A DNA stretch of 64,000 nt from Stomorhina lunata (GCA_933228675.1 OW121743.1:16697384-16761383); one strand, 5' to 3'; shown: positions 45,775 through 57,248, counted from the first letter of the stretch. Translations and numbers: made by a program. The notes: a model not told the origin generated them from the letters alone.

Positions 45775-48700
45775 ATGGAGGTCTACACATCCGATAGCAG
45801 CGATACCGATTCTCGGGAACAGAAAACTTTGGATTATGGCCGCATGAATTTATATGAAATCACTTTAGAGGATGATCTCTATTCCGAGACCAAACAACGT
45901 TTGAAATCACAAAAGGATATTGAAATTTTGCTGCTTAATCACAATCGTTTGAAATTTCTACCCAATGCTCTGAAAAATTTCACAAACCTAAGAATATTGG
46001 ATTTAAGTTCAAACTGTTTAACCGAATTGCCCGAAGCCATAGCCCAACTTAATTTAGTGACTCTGGTGGCCAAAAATAATCAATTGACCAATCAGTCTTT
46101 GCCCAAAACTTTTACCATGAAAAATCAACAGTCCTCGCTAAAAGAATTGAACTTAAGCGGCAATCAGCTGACTCATTTTCCCGAACAGGTTGTAGAATTG
46201 AGATATTTGAAATATTTGTATATGGGCGGCAATCAGATAACCTCGATTAGCAATAATATCTGGAAAATGCAAAGGTGAGTTTTGAAGTTCCTACATTTAA
46301 CTAATACGTCAATGGACTTTGTTTTAAGAATTGTATGATTTTATTAAATAAAATCATTCAGATTATGCAGATTTTATAGGAATAGTATAATTTTATATTT
46401 ATTAAACAAATGTTTTCAATTTAAATAAATAAATTGATAAACTTTTTTCGTTAAGGGTCATTTAATATTCCTTTTTTTCTGAAACCCATTATAAATGTTT
46501 GTCTGATCATCGCAAATTTTTATAGCCTCCGAAATCTTATTTTCTTAATCTTTTGTTATATTTTTTATATATATTTTACTTATTTTAGTTTAAAGATTAT
46601 TTTATTGTTGTTTTTTTTTTCTCTCTCTTATTTGCAAATAATAATTTATTACTTTATTTTTCTTTGTAAATAATTCAGTTTTTTATTTTAAAATTGCCTG
46701 TAACTGGACCAAGTCTGATTTAAAGTCATTTGGAAAAAACGTGTCGTTAATAACTTTTTGATTAAAGTTCAAGTTAAAGACTTTTAATTCCGAGAAATTG
46801 TATTGAAAATGGAGGTTTTCGAGTGGACGGACATAGTGCATATTGCACAGTAGAGTGGTTCAAGTTAAAGTCTATCGATTCCAAGAAATCGCAATAAAAA
46901 TAAAGCCTTATAGTCTCTGAATATATAGTCTCTGACTATATAGTCTCTGACTATATAGTCTCTGACTATAAAGTCTCTGATTATATAGTCTCTGACTATA
47001 TAGTCTCTGACTATATAGTCTCTGACTATATAGTCTCTGACTATGTAGGAGGCCCTATGCTCCATTGAGAGTCAAGGATAACAGAAGAAGAAGAATATAT
47101 TCTCTGACTATATACTCTCTGATTTTAAAGTCTCTGTCTATATATTTTCTGACTTTAAAGCCTCTGACTATATATCCTCTGACTTTATAGCCTCTAACTA
47201 TATAGTCAAAGACTATATACAGTCTCTGACTATATACACTCTCTGACTATATAGTCTCTGACTATATAGTATTTGACTGTATAGTCTCTGACTATATAAT
47301 CTCTGACCATATAGTCTCTGACTATTCAGTCTCTGACTATACAGTCTCTGACTATATAGTCTCTGACTATATAATCTCTGACTATATAGTCTCTGGCTAT
47401 ATAGTCTCTGACTATATAGTCTCTGACTATATAGTCTCTGACTATATAGTCTCTGACTATTCAGTATCTGACTATACATTCTCTGACTATATAGTCTCTG
47501 ACTATATAGTCTTTGAGGGACTATATAGTCAGAGACTATATAGTCAAAGGCTATATAGTCAAAGACTATATAGTCAAAAACTATATAGTCTTTGACTATA
47601 TAGTCAAAAACTATATAGTCTTTGACTATATGGTATCTGACTATACAGTTTCTGACTATATAGTCTCTGACTACATAGTGTCTATATAGTCTCTCTGACT
47701 ATATAGTTAGAGATTATAGAGTCAGAGACTATATAGTCAGAGACTATATGTTGTCAAAGACTATGTAGTCAGAGACTATATAGTCAGAGACTATATAGTC
47801 AGAGACTATATAGTCAGAAACTATATAGTCAGAGACTATATAGTCTCTGACTATATATCGCTTATAGTCTCTGACTATATAGTCAAAAGCTAGACTATTG
47901 AGTCTCTGACTATATAATCTCTGACCATTTAGCCTCTGACTATATAGTCTTTGACTATATGGTCTTTGACTATAAGGTCTCTGACTATATAGCCTAAAGT
48001 GCATATTGCATAGTAAATTTTACTGAATTTACTATATTTTGTCATCATAGAAACATATATATTTAAGTCATTTGGCCTTACATGGAAGCTAGGGTAAAAA
48101 GTGGACCGTTTACAAATTACGATCAACATTTGGATCAGAGCAAATCTTGATGTTATTTGAGGTGCATAATTCAAATTTAAGTTTTTCAAAATTGGTTCCA
48201 GTTTGTGAGTATACTGAAATTTGAGCTGTGAACATTCTAATTTTGGAAAGACAGTTTTATGGCAAGTAACCGAAAAAATAGAGCGATTTCGCCCATTAAT
48301 TCCAATCAATATTTAAGGTTTACTAGCTATCACAGAGTTTACCATTGTAGCTTTTAGATATAAATTTTGGGAAAGCGCATCCCAATGCGATAGAGTCGTA
48401 TCAGGGCCAAATCCTGCTCAACTGACTTGAATAGATTTTTTTGTACTGGGAACTCTACAAGGCGATATTCTATGTCTCTTATTATGAAACTTCGAAATAT
48501 CTCTTACGGAAAATAATCTTAGAGTCATTATTAAGAGGGGCTTCTCAATTTGGAAAAACAAGACTAAATTAGTTTTGCTCACCGGAAGCTACCAAGACCA
48601 ATAGAACGTATCTTTTCTTCTGTTACCCTTGACTCCCAGTGGAACATAGTGCCTCAACCGTAATTTTATATCGAACTCTATTGCGAGATGTTAAACTTGC

Positions 48701-51700
48701 GTTAAACTTGCTGCTTGGAATTGTGCATTAATTGACCTTCTCGACGTTCTTGCGGGCGCACTAACACGACGGCCTCTAACCTGTGGATGGTATTTGGTAT
48801 TTAGCCTTTGAAATATGTAGGTTATTCATCGCCATTTTCGTAGACACACCTCTATAGAAGCCGGAATTTGGTTTGTCGCTTTAAATAGATCTTCATTTCT
48901 AATGCGATTCCATGAATAGCTTGCTGCTAGCAACTCCGCATCAATTGACCTACTCCACGTTCTAGCAGGTGCACCAACACAACGGCCTCTTCCCAGTGGA
49001 TTTCAACGAAGCGTTTGTTGAGCAAATGGCGAGCACCGCCATTTTCATTGACATACCTCTATAGAAGCAGGGAATAAGTTTGCAGCGTTTAGTATATTAT
49101 TTCTTATGCGATTCGGCCACCATATATTAAGGACTTGCCTCAAGCATTTGTTTGTAGGCGCTTATCGATGGCATTTGTGCGTTTAAAAGTTTCGCAACCG
49201 TAATACAAGATGGACTTGACATTCGAGTTGTATATTCGTAGCTTAGTTGTTGTTAATATTTGCCGAGATTTACAAATAGCTCGGAGAATATCGAATGCAG
49301 ATTTTGCCTTATTAATACGCGATTCAATATCCTCGTCGGCGCCACCTTATGTAGGTACCAAACTTCCAAGACAATTAAAGATACATACGCATCCAATAAC
49401 CTTTTTGCGCCATAGCCTCCAGGCATAATTTTTGTTTTGGAAATATTGATTTCCAGCCCAGCTGCCCGAGATTCAACAGTGACAGCATTAGTGTTTTCTT
49501 GAAGGTGACCTTAGCTTTGGCTCAGAAGACATAGGTCATCAGCGTATTCGAAGTCCTCGAGTTGTTTAAAGAGTGGATACCGAGTTGGATACCGCGTCTA
49601 CCATTCGATGACGAGGATAAAAAAGTATATGTAACAAGATACATCCTTGTAGTAACTTTGAACGGATTAGACATTTACCTTTATGTAGGACCTGACATTT
49701 AAAATCCACGTACATCGCCCGAATTAAGTTCAGAATTTTCGTTGGTATGTTTCGATTTTCTAAATGTCTCCATAGATAGCTCCTGTTGACACTGTCATCA
49801 AAGGCCTTCTTAAAGTCGATAAACGCTAGGAAAAGGGGAGTGTTATTACATTGCTTTAGCACTATTCTTACTGTCTTGATTAGGTCAACATTAGATCCAT
49901 TCCCTCTGAACTTAAACTGATTTTCGCGGAGTGTAGCGAAAACTGGAGCCAAATTACGGCATTCGATATCGATCGAAATCTTAGATGTTTTCAAAACATT
50001 TCTATAGCATACTTTAAGGATAACCAAAATTATTTAAAAGATGCACAGTTTGCTATATTTTTTTGAAGTTATTTGGGAAAAGATGAACAATAGTAAAAGA
50101 GTTTTAATTGAACAATATATATTTTTAAAAACTAATCAAAGTGGATACCAAATATCAATAAAATTTTTGCATCGAAGTAACTTTGAACATCCCTAAAGTA
50201 TACTTAACAATATTCGCTTAAAAGTCTGAGTTTTCGATCGCGTTCTTCACTTTTTGTATTGCTGGTGGATTGTCTGAAATTCCATGGAATAAACTGTCAG
50301 TGTTGGTTTCATTATGCATTTCCTTCAGTGGTTCTAATCCCATAGGATTGTTTAATGTTGACTTATACCAGCGCATTATTTGTTTATCCAAGGTTGATAG
50401 AAGTGTACCGCTACTGTTCAACATGGGACTATTGGTGCAGATAGGAATGCACAACGCCCTTGATATATTATATAATTTCTTCATGTCGCCTTTACTTGCA
50501 ACTGATTCAGCTTGGCTCGCCTGTTCATCTATCCACATTCTCTTGCCCCTCCTCGTTGACCTTTTTATTCTGTTCGATATGTCACGGTATGATGTACGGA
50601 GCACTTTAACATCCCCTTTTTCATCAATTGGATGCATTACCACTAATAAACTCCTATAAATCGAATTGCGAACTTTGAAGGTATATATAATTATATCAAA
50701 TATTTCTTAGCTATTGAACGCTAAGGAGAGAAAATTGGTCAAGAAGCACACAGAGCGTGGCTAAATTCAAAAGAATTTGCAACTTTACCAAGCATTGAGC
50801 GAGGCAAAGCTGGAAGTTCAATACCACAACAGCGAAACTTTAGTAGGAAAAACTGCCAATCTTCTTGAGACGAAACAGAAGGTTTCTGCCACCGAAGCAA
50901 TCACGGATGGAGCTGCAAAAGGCAATAATAACATGAAGGGTACCAAGCCTTTTTCTGGCTTTTATGGATCTTTTCGAAATCAAAGCGCAAAGGTCGAGTG
51001 ACAATCAGTCCCCTATACCTCGAAAAAGATTAAAAAGTCCGTCACTGGACACTGACCTCCTAGTGATATCACCTGAAAAACTACGTTAACACCCGTTAAT
51101 GTAGTGAGCTAACATCTGCAGCGAGTTCTCCTATAATAATGAAAATATGGATTAGGACCTCGGGCTAGTAACCCACTCCTGGAAAAAAATAGTTGCAACG
51201 AAAAAGCGAAAATTGGAATAAAAACGGTCCCCCTTATGTTAGAAGAGGACGTCCGGAATTTCGATGGAACGAGAACTTCGAGGGAAAGTAGAGGAAAATC
51301 TTTCAAAGAAAGCACATGGATTTCTAAAATACGCTCGGCCTTTGACTTTAAAAAAGGTTGTAAATATAGGGCATTTAAGTAAGTGGCACATCATTCAGGC
51401 TTCCGTCATAGGACTGATATTTTAATTAAATATTTTGCTTAGTTAAATATTTGTTTTTAAAATGTGAAATTCCACTTGTTTACAACTTTACCTAAATAAT
51501 TACTAATTGGAAGTTCAGAATAGGAAACAAAGGGCCTTTGTAAAAATTTTTTTTCTACAAATTTTTGCAATTAAAAAATTAAAGATGTTTTTGTGTAACA
51601 ATCTCCATTAATTAATGCGTCATAAATAATAGAATTAAATAATAGATTAAAACAAAATATAAACAATTCACTTGGTGATAACTCAAACTGATCAGAATTA

Positions 51701-52576
51701 GATTTTGCTTCAAATCATTATATGTGACCCGGTCTATGAAAAGGGAAAAGGTGGCTTATGACTCAAAAACAAAATTTCGAAAAATTAGCTAAAAATTTGT
51801 TTTTGAGTCATAAGCCTTCATAACCTTTTCATAGACCGGGTTACATATATCAAAACATTTTGCCGTTTTAAAACTTTTGCAGTTTTACGTATAAAATAAT
51901 CTTTCCTTTTTATTTTAGTCTCCAAGTACTGTCTATGGGCGGCAATTTGATAACTGAAGTTCCCGAGGCAGTGAGTGTGCTGAGTCAATTGCAGGCCCTC
52001 GTTTTATGTGAAAATCAAATTGAAAATCTACCCACCAGCATAGCACGTTTGAAGAATTTAAAATCTTTGCTCTTGCATAAAAATCGTTTGAAACACTTGC
52101 CCAAGGATATAGTGGCCCTGAAGAATTTAGCAGAGGTATTAGCATATAGTAGAAAATAAATCTGGAAAGATTTTCTTTAATATTTCCCTTTTACATCTCT
52201 TCAACAGCTAAGTCTTCGTGACAATCCCTTGGTAGTACGCTTTGTCCAGGATATGGCCTTGAATCCCCCCACTCTTATGGAACTCGCTGCACGCATTGTC
52301 AAATCTTCCGGTGTAGCGGTGGCTCCCGGTGATGTGCCTCAAACTACTTTGGAGTATCTTAATTGCGCCAATTGCTGTGTAAATCCCAATTGCAAGGGTG
52401 TCTTTTTCGATAATCGTGTTGAACATATTAAATTCGTTGATTTCTGTGGTAAATATCGTGTTCCTCTTCTGCAATATCTTTGCTCGTCCAAGTGTATAGA
52501 ACATGAAGAACCGCCGAGACCACAGACTAGCAGTAATGCCAGTGGCTTTATGATGCGTAAAGTTTTGTTGGGTTAA
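45775..52576 (+). CDS. LRRC58: LRRC58 orthologue, leucine-rich repeat protein, three exons, 361 aa
   Basis: Exons are 45775-46274, 51919-52135 and 52208-52576, with GT-AG introns of 5644 and 72 bases in phases 2 and 0. Nine leucine-rich repeats run from about residue 48 to 250 (IEILLLNHNRLKFLP, LRILDLSSNCLTELP, LKELNLSGNQLTHFP, LQALVLCENQIENLP, LKSLLLHKNRLKHLP and others); the last repeat is completed across the exon 2-3 junction. The C-terminal part is diagnostic of LRRC58: LMELAARIVK, a Cys cluster (residues 292, 295, 296, 301), KFVDFCGKYRVPLLQYLCSS with further Cys at 319, 331 and 335, and the terminal KVLLG. Spaced cysteines suggest a zinc site (inference). The length is close to the vertebrate protein, about 370 aa. 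LRR proteins bind partners through the concave face, and an adaptor role is plausible. The first intron carries a 15-bp minisatellite, a LINE relic, a MITE and a fold-back repeat. Confidence 0.95.
46905..47995. repeat. 15-bp minisatellite TCTCTGACTATATAG in LRRC58 intron 1
   Basis: Tandem TCTCTGACTATATAG with many variants. Orientation switches: mostly direct from 46905 to 47515, inverted (CTATATAGTCAGAGA) in parts of 47515-47595 and 47700-47845, then direct again to 47995. A fragment of another repeat interrupts it at about 47045-47100. Long open frames on the minus strand encoding YSQRL or YIVRD repeats are a by-product of the 15-base period, not genes. Confidence 0.93.
48600..50660 (-). 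pseudogene. LINE relic (endonuclease-RT linker, RT, tail) in LRRC58 intron 1
   Basis: On the minus strand, 50643-50218 gives the linker before RT (NRIKRSTRRGKRMWIDEQAS, GDMKKLYNISRALC). After a MITE insertion, 49940-49566 gives RT: FATLRENQFKFRGNGSNVDL and LFLAFIDFKKAFD, then LLQGCILLHILF. From 49560 downward come EYADDLCLLSQS, AGLEINISKTKI, a segment like ADEDIESRINKA, and ending near WWPNRIRN. Thus the catalytic ADD is preserved although frames are broken. The tail region is present twice as diverged copies (about 48680-48900 and 48900-49130). Antisense to LRRC58. Confidence 0.82.
49943..50240. mobile_element. MITE copy 2, inserted in the LINE relic
   Basis: Homologous throughout to the MITE at 2488-2795, from CTGGAGCCAAATTACGGC at the left to GTCTGAGTTTTCGATCG at the right. 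Here the right terminal repeat is cut after TTTTCGATCG and LINE sequence follows at once. The copy splits the LINE linker from its RT. Confidence 0.8.
51030..51350 (+). pseudogene. LINE tail fragment
   Basis: Collinear, diverged, with 11870-12060 and its duplicate (ACTGACCTCCT, GACCTCGGGCTAGTAACCCA, TTAGAAGAGGACGTCCGGAA). It ends in the LINE tail segment also seen at 18600-18765. No intact frame. Confidence 0.6.
51722..51846. repeat. 125-bp fold-back MITE just upstream of LRRC58 exon 2
   Basis: The outer ends ATGTGACCCGGTCTATGAAA and the inverse of TTTCATAGACCGGGTTACAT pair with one mismatch, and inner segments GGCTTATGACTCAAAAAC and GTTTTTGAGTCATAAGCC also pair. The element is almost wholly stem. 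It lies 72 bases before exon 2. Confidence 0.85.
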
Positions 52577-52738
52577 ACTTCTGCAGTTATAATTTTTTTT
52601 GTATACAGTTTTTATATTTTTACAAAAAGCCCAGTTCAGAATCAACTGCAAATAATCGAGCTCGCAGCAAGACTATTTGCAAAGCATTGTGAACAGGGCT
52701 AATATTTTTTTAAATGCTTTTTTGTTTTGTTATTGAGC

Positions 52739-52744
52739 AATAAA
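52739..52744 (+). terminator. Poly(A) signal AATAAA of LRRC58
   Basis: AATAAA 162 bases after the TAA stop gives a plausible 3' UTR of about 185 bases. Confidence 0.6.
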
Positions 52745-52869
52745 TTGATGAAAAAACGGAAAGGCGGAAATATTATTTGTTTTTGGTTATACATATATGG
52801 ATGATTCATCCGGTTCTCCAAGAATCTGGTGCATAAATCATGCTGAATTTGACCCATGGTTTAGTTTGT

Positions 52870-53400
52870 GGCTTATTCGCATGCACGTACTTAAGAAAAG
52901 TCTAGGGGTGTCAAATCGTATGATTTCAGTTCAAATAATCTCCACATGAGATGACCATGTCCCAAAATCGAAGGTATCCGATGCTTCATGAGACATTTCA
53001 AAAATCTATAGAAAAAAATTCAAAATCGACGATAATAGTTAGACGGTGCATTGTCCGGGCAATATGTCGTATGCATCAAAACTTTCCAGACAAATTCTGT
53101 TAGCTTTTGTCGGTTTATTTAAGATGTGTATGGCCTGGCGTTGTCCTGGTAAAACGCAACAACTTTTCTATTGACCAATTCAAAGTCAGCTGCTTACAGT
53201 AGCTCTCTGTTCTATTTGTCCAGCTTCAAACATTTCATAGAAGGCGATTCCCTTCCAATCACACCATGCACACAGCATAATCTTATAGGGCGTCGTTCGT
53301 TCGTTCTTTTGCCTCAAGATAGAGTTTTCTTTGTGAGAGGTTTTTTAGTGAAGTGATGAATCTATATTTCATCTGTTGTCATATAAACTCAAGACGTACC
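52870..53400 (-). pseudogene. mariner transposase remnant
   Basis: The minus strand encodes, with stops and shifts, the tail half of a Tc1/mariner DDD transposase. It has MTTDE in place of the first VTGDE block, then IRLCCVHGVIG where CVWWD is usual, AFYQDNARPYTS with the second catalytic Asp, and TTYCPDNAPSNYY matching the YSPDLAPSDYH block. Several stops make it inactive. It lies tail to tail with LRRC58. Sequence similar to 53401-53530 recurs at 53800-53945, perhaps the upstream end of a second copy. Confidence 0.78.
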
Positions 53401-53547
53401 TTTTTGGAACGTTTGTAACCTCAACAATGCTATACAAAACTGTCAACACAAGAAATATAGCGTTACTGTCAGCTTAAACTTGCGTTAGTTTTGGTATTAA
53501 TTGAAAAGTGGTTACCTTAGTAGTCTTTTCTTATGTGAAAAAGTATG

Positions 53548-53735
53548 GCCAAGGCTCAAATATACAGGTTAACGCATGGCTACAACAAGCATAGATTTTG
53601 TTGTTGGATAAAGAGTTTTCTAATTCCAAAATTTAAAACAGCAATTCGACAATTCAGAATAACAACAATAATTTGACATAAGAAAACTTAAACAAATTTT
53701 GAACTGGAACAAATTTTGAAAAACAGCTGACGAGT
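53548..53735. repeat. Single arm of the fold-back MITE seen at 9603-9995
   Basis: AAGGCTCAAATATACAGGTT, ACGCATGGCTACAACAA and, at the other end, AAAAACAGCTGACGA match the right half of the nested MITE at 9790-9995 with moderate divergence. The other arm is missing here. Confidence 0.7.
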
Positions 53736-54419
53736 TGCAGTCACTTGTTATTAGTACACTATGAGTATGGTACGACACATTTCTTCTAAAATTGTATACT
53801 TTTTTTGGAACGTTTGTAACTTTTAACCTCAACAACGTATTACAAAACTGTCAACACAAGATATATAGCGTCATATGACAGCTTTCAAATGCGTTTAATT
53901 TTGGTACTAATTGATAAGTGGTTACCGATGTAGCTTTTCCAAAGTAAAAAAAAAATATCGTATAACGCCTTTCTTCTAAAATTTTACAAGTCTTCGAACG
54001 TTAGTTACTTTTAGGCTAAAAAATGCAAAACCAAACATGTAAACTTTCAAATGAGCTTAATTTTGGTACTTACGGATGCAAGACCATTAATACAATCTGT
54101 TGGCAAAAGCGGACCAATACTTTTAAGATTTTTCAATATTTTCTTTATATAGAGATATTTGAAAATATTAATATTTTCTAGGTCTCCAAATAAATTACTT
54201 ATATTTTGGTATTATTAAAATAGCGTTTCTGACCTTTTGGATAATAAAATGCAATAAGCTGACATTGTTTCATTTAAAAACACGGTAACACTTGTTATGA
54301 TGTAGATACGGCCTTAAATGCATTTCAATCAGCTGATCAGAAATTAATAAAATTAAAATTCCGTGATTATTCTTTGTTGACAAATGTGTATTTTATAAAG
54401 TTTGTAAACTGATACAATA
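53736..54419. other. Spacer with repeated mariner-flank segment and upstream region of the next gene
   Basis: 53800-53945 is a diverged copy of 53401-53530 (GGAACGTTTGTAAC, CAAAACTGTCAACACAAG, TAAGTGGTTACC). The last 150 bases should hold the promoter and leader of the following gene; no element is defined. Confidence 0.5.
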
Positions 54420-57248
54420 ATGGAGGATGAAGAAGATGGAAGAGCCACTCCAGAACGACCTGTTTATTCGCCCTTAGGACCAGAAAACACTGAAGGTGAA
54501 AATGACAAGCAAAGCGAAGATATCAACAAGGAAATCAAAACCGAGCCGGCAGATATGGCTGGGGATAAGGAGACCACAGAAGTGGCAATTACTAAACAAG
54601 AGACTGCAACCTCCGGAAGTACGAATGAGACTACAGATATGGCGGGAAGTAGTCTAAGTATCCAACAACCTTCGTCTAATGAGTGTTTGACGGAAAAATT
54701 TAATAATACCAATGAAAATACTTTGAAAACCGCTGAGGTAAGAATTAAAGATGAACCGTTTATAGATTATGGTATGCCAATTTGCAAAACACCAAGACAC
54801 ACCTGTCAAGCACCAGATATACTGTTTTCGGATATGGAATCTACCAGAGTATCGTCGACACTAGAACACTTAGAAAGTGGTTTGGAAAATGTCAAACAAT
54901 TAATGTTTGAAACAAACGTAAATAACGAGGAAATATCTACAGCAAAATCTGCTCTAGATGCATATCTCGATGGCATTGAAACTCCCATAGCACCGGTCCA
55001 CAAGCCACGTTTAAGGGTTAAAACAGAATTTGCTTTTCTGGCACCACCAACTCCACAAAAAGAGCCATCACCGGAACCTCCTCCACCGCCGCCACTCTTT
55101 TCTGCCAATTCCAATGCTGATACTATAGCAGATGGTATAGCCACACCCAGATTATCTATAGCAGCAATAAATCGTTTAAGAGTAAAGTCAGAATATTCAA
55201 CATCTTCAGCTACACCTCAACATCAAAATGAGGATTACCCCGCTTTGCCGGAAGATTATTTTGATGATCTTCTAGTTAAACAGGAAACTGAAAATGAACC
55301 GTCCCAATGTCCTACCGGTCAAAGTGAGCAAGCTTTAGGCGTTGAAACCGTTAATCAACAAGAAAATGAACAAGAGCCTGGCGAAATTACACCTGAACAA
55401 AGTGATGAAGCTTCAGGCGATGAACCCATACCCGAGAATTTTTTTAATGATTTATTAGTTCAAAATGAAGAAGTAGAAGAAAAATATGCGAATCGTTTAA
55501 GAGAAGTGGAAAGAGAAAAACGTAAAAGACGCAAACAGAAAAAGGCCAAGAAAAAATCACGCAAACGCTCAAGATCCCGATCATTGTCGCCTAGTGTTGT
55601 AAATAGGGACAAAAATAGACATTTAAGAGATGATAAATCTCCTTTACGTCATGATAAAATGAAACGTAGACGCTTATCGCCATGCCCTCGGAGTGAAAAG
55701 CCTTGTTCATCAACAAGCACAGAAGAGAGTTTAAGGCCTGAAGCGGGAGTAGCAGTAAAAACTGAATTTTCAGCTAATGATTTTGATATTCAGACACAAG
55801 GTAAAATTTTGATTTTTCTATTTACAGAAACTTTTTTCAATTTATATTTGAATAATATTTATGTTTATTATAGCAAAAAGTAACAAATTTATGGAGACAG
55901 CAGAGGAAATTCAAGCTTTAACACCCAAGCAAAAGAGAGAAAGAGGTAAATATTAACAAAAATAAATATTAACAAACATGTCTAAAAAAATATTTATTGC
56001 TATACTTTTCCAGCCATTAAACGAGCTTCTGCCTTGCTAGAGCACCTCAAAGATAACTCCGCCGATACTTCAAACATTCTATCTTCATTCCCATTCGTTT
56101 CAACGGTACGCAAGCTACCCGCCAGTCATTCCTATGTCCAACAGCAAATCTATGAAAATCGTTCACCTCTCCACACCATTAACAATGTCAGCTACAAATT
56201 CAATTCTCATACCACACGTTTCAATATGGAGGAATGGGGTTTGGCTGCCCTACCAACACATGCCGCCAAAATGGCCAAGCTTGTAGGCTGTGATGCTCAA
56301 TTTATACACAATAAGCTGAAAACTATTAAAATACCAGCCAAATTAAAGAAAGTCAAACAAGAGCCAAATAACAACAATGAGGAGGAAAACGAGGAAGAAG
56401 AATTGATAGCAACAAGTTCTTCCCTTTTCTGTAATGCCATGACTCAAACGGATAACAATGAAGAATTTGATAGGCAACTTAAGACAAAGGGCTATGAAAT
56501 AGGTATACAAGTAGAACCCAGTCTTTATAGCATCGGATGTCAAACGTTGGAAACTCAATCACCTACTGAAGACATGCACAAGGACGATGAAGCTCCCATA
56601 ATGAATATAATACGTGACCTTAATGAAAATCAATTAATGGCCATACATCAATTTGCCGAATTGATTAAGGTGCCAAATACCAATGCCACTGCCATGGAAT
56701 TGTATAAAATTCAAACGAAAATTTCCGATATTTATAAAATATCACAAATACCTTCAGCTTTGGCTCCGCAACAGTCAGAGGTTAGGAATAATTATACAAG
56801 CTCTGCAAGAAATAGTCCTCAACATAGAGGTGGTCAAAATAATGGTCAGCATCATTATCATCGTAGTGATTATAACGATCAAACGCCACAGCTGGCAATA
56901 GCAAGTGTTTGTGGTGCTGATGGCAAACAATTTCCTGTAAATGACCCCAGAGCCAACTCAGCGGCTTATGCTAAACGAATTGTTAATGATGGTGGTGCTG
57001 GTCCATCATCATCCTCATCATTAAATTATGATGCTAGATATTTTGCTCCAGGTGGTGGCAGATCATCTCCAAAAGAGGTTTATACCCATCAATCTTCCTA
57101 TAACAGATCATATGATAATGAGCGTGGAAGTCATTATTCTAATTCTAGTAATTCTTATAACTCGCAACAACGTCAATATCCGTCTAGTAATCCAGTGCAG
57201 CAACCTACAAACACTAAACGTTTTGGAAGAGGTGCCTTAAGACGTTAA
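54420..57248 (+). CDS. Nuclear SUMO-site and LC8-motif protein, Panoramix-like candidate, three exons, 895 aa
   Basis: Exons are 54420-55800, 55874-55945 and 56014-57248; introns of 73 and 68 bases, both phase 1, GT-AG. Residues 1-350 are acidic and disordered, with SUMO consensus sites at K40, K110, K201, K256, K287 and K447, and one more at K599. A short motif is repeated: LPEDYFDDLLV (276-286) and IPENFFNDLLV (337-347). A Lys/Arg and RS-rich nuclear localisation region follows (365-420), then a probably folded block (485-600, including FNMEEWGLAALPTHAAKMAK). LC8-type motifs cluster at 627-667: MTQTD, GIQVE, GCQTLE. A helical part (680-730) and a Ser/Asn/Gly-rich tail ending GRGALRR close the protein. 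In Drosophila, Panoramix has a SUMOylated disordered N terminus, a basic segment, an Nxf2-binding region and TQT motifs for Ctp/LC8 in the same order, and acts in piRNA-guided transcriptional silencing. It is about 540 aa, so this protein is much longer. The identity is therefore an architecture-based inference; the alternative is an unrelated nuclear LC8 client. Confidence 0.85.

Noticed and set aside
46865..48004. Minus-strand open frames with repeated YSQRL, YIVRD and YIVSD residues
   Set aside because: The period of 15 bases (five codons) keeps a frame open by chance; they lie in an intron, antisense to LRRC58.
56343..57240. Other-frame open frames across exon 3 of the Panoramix-like gene
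   Set aside because: They are shadows of the real frame, with biased hydrophobic composition and no motifs.
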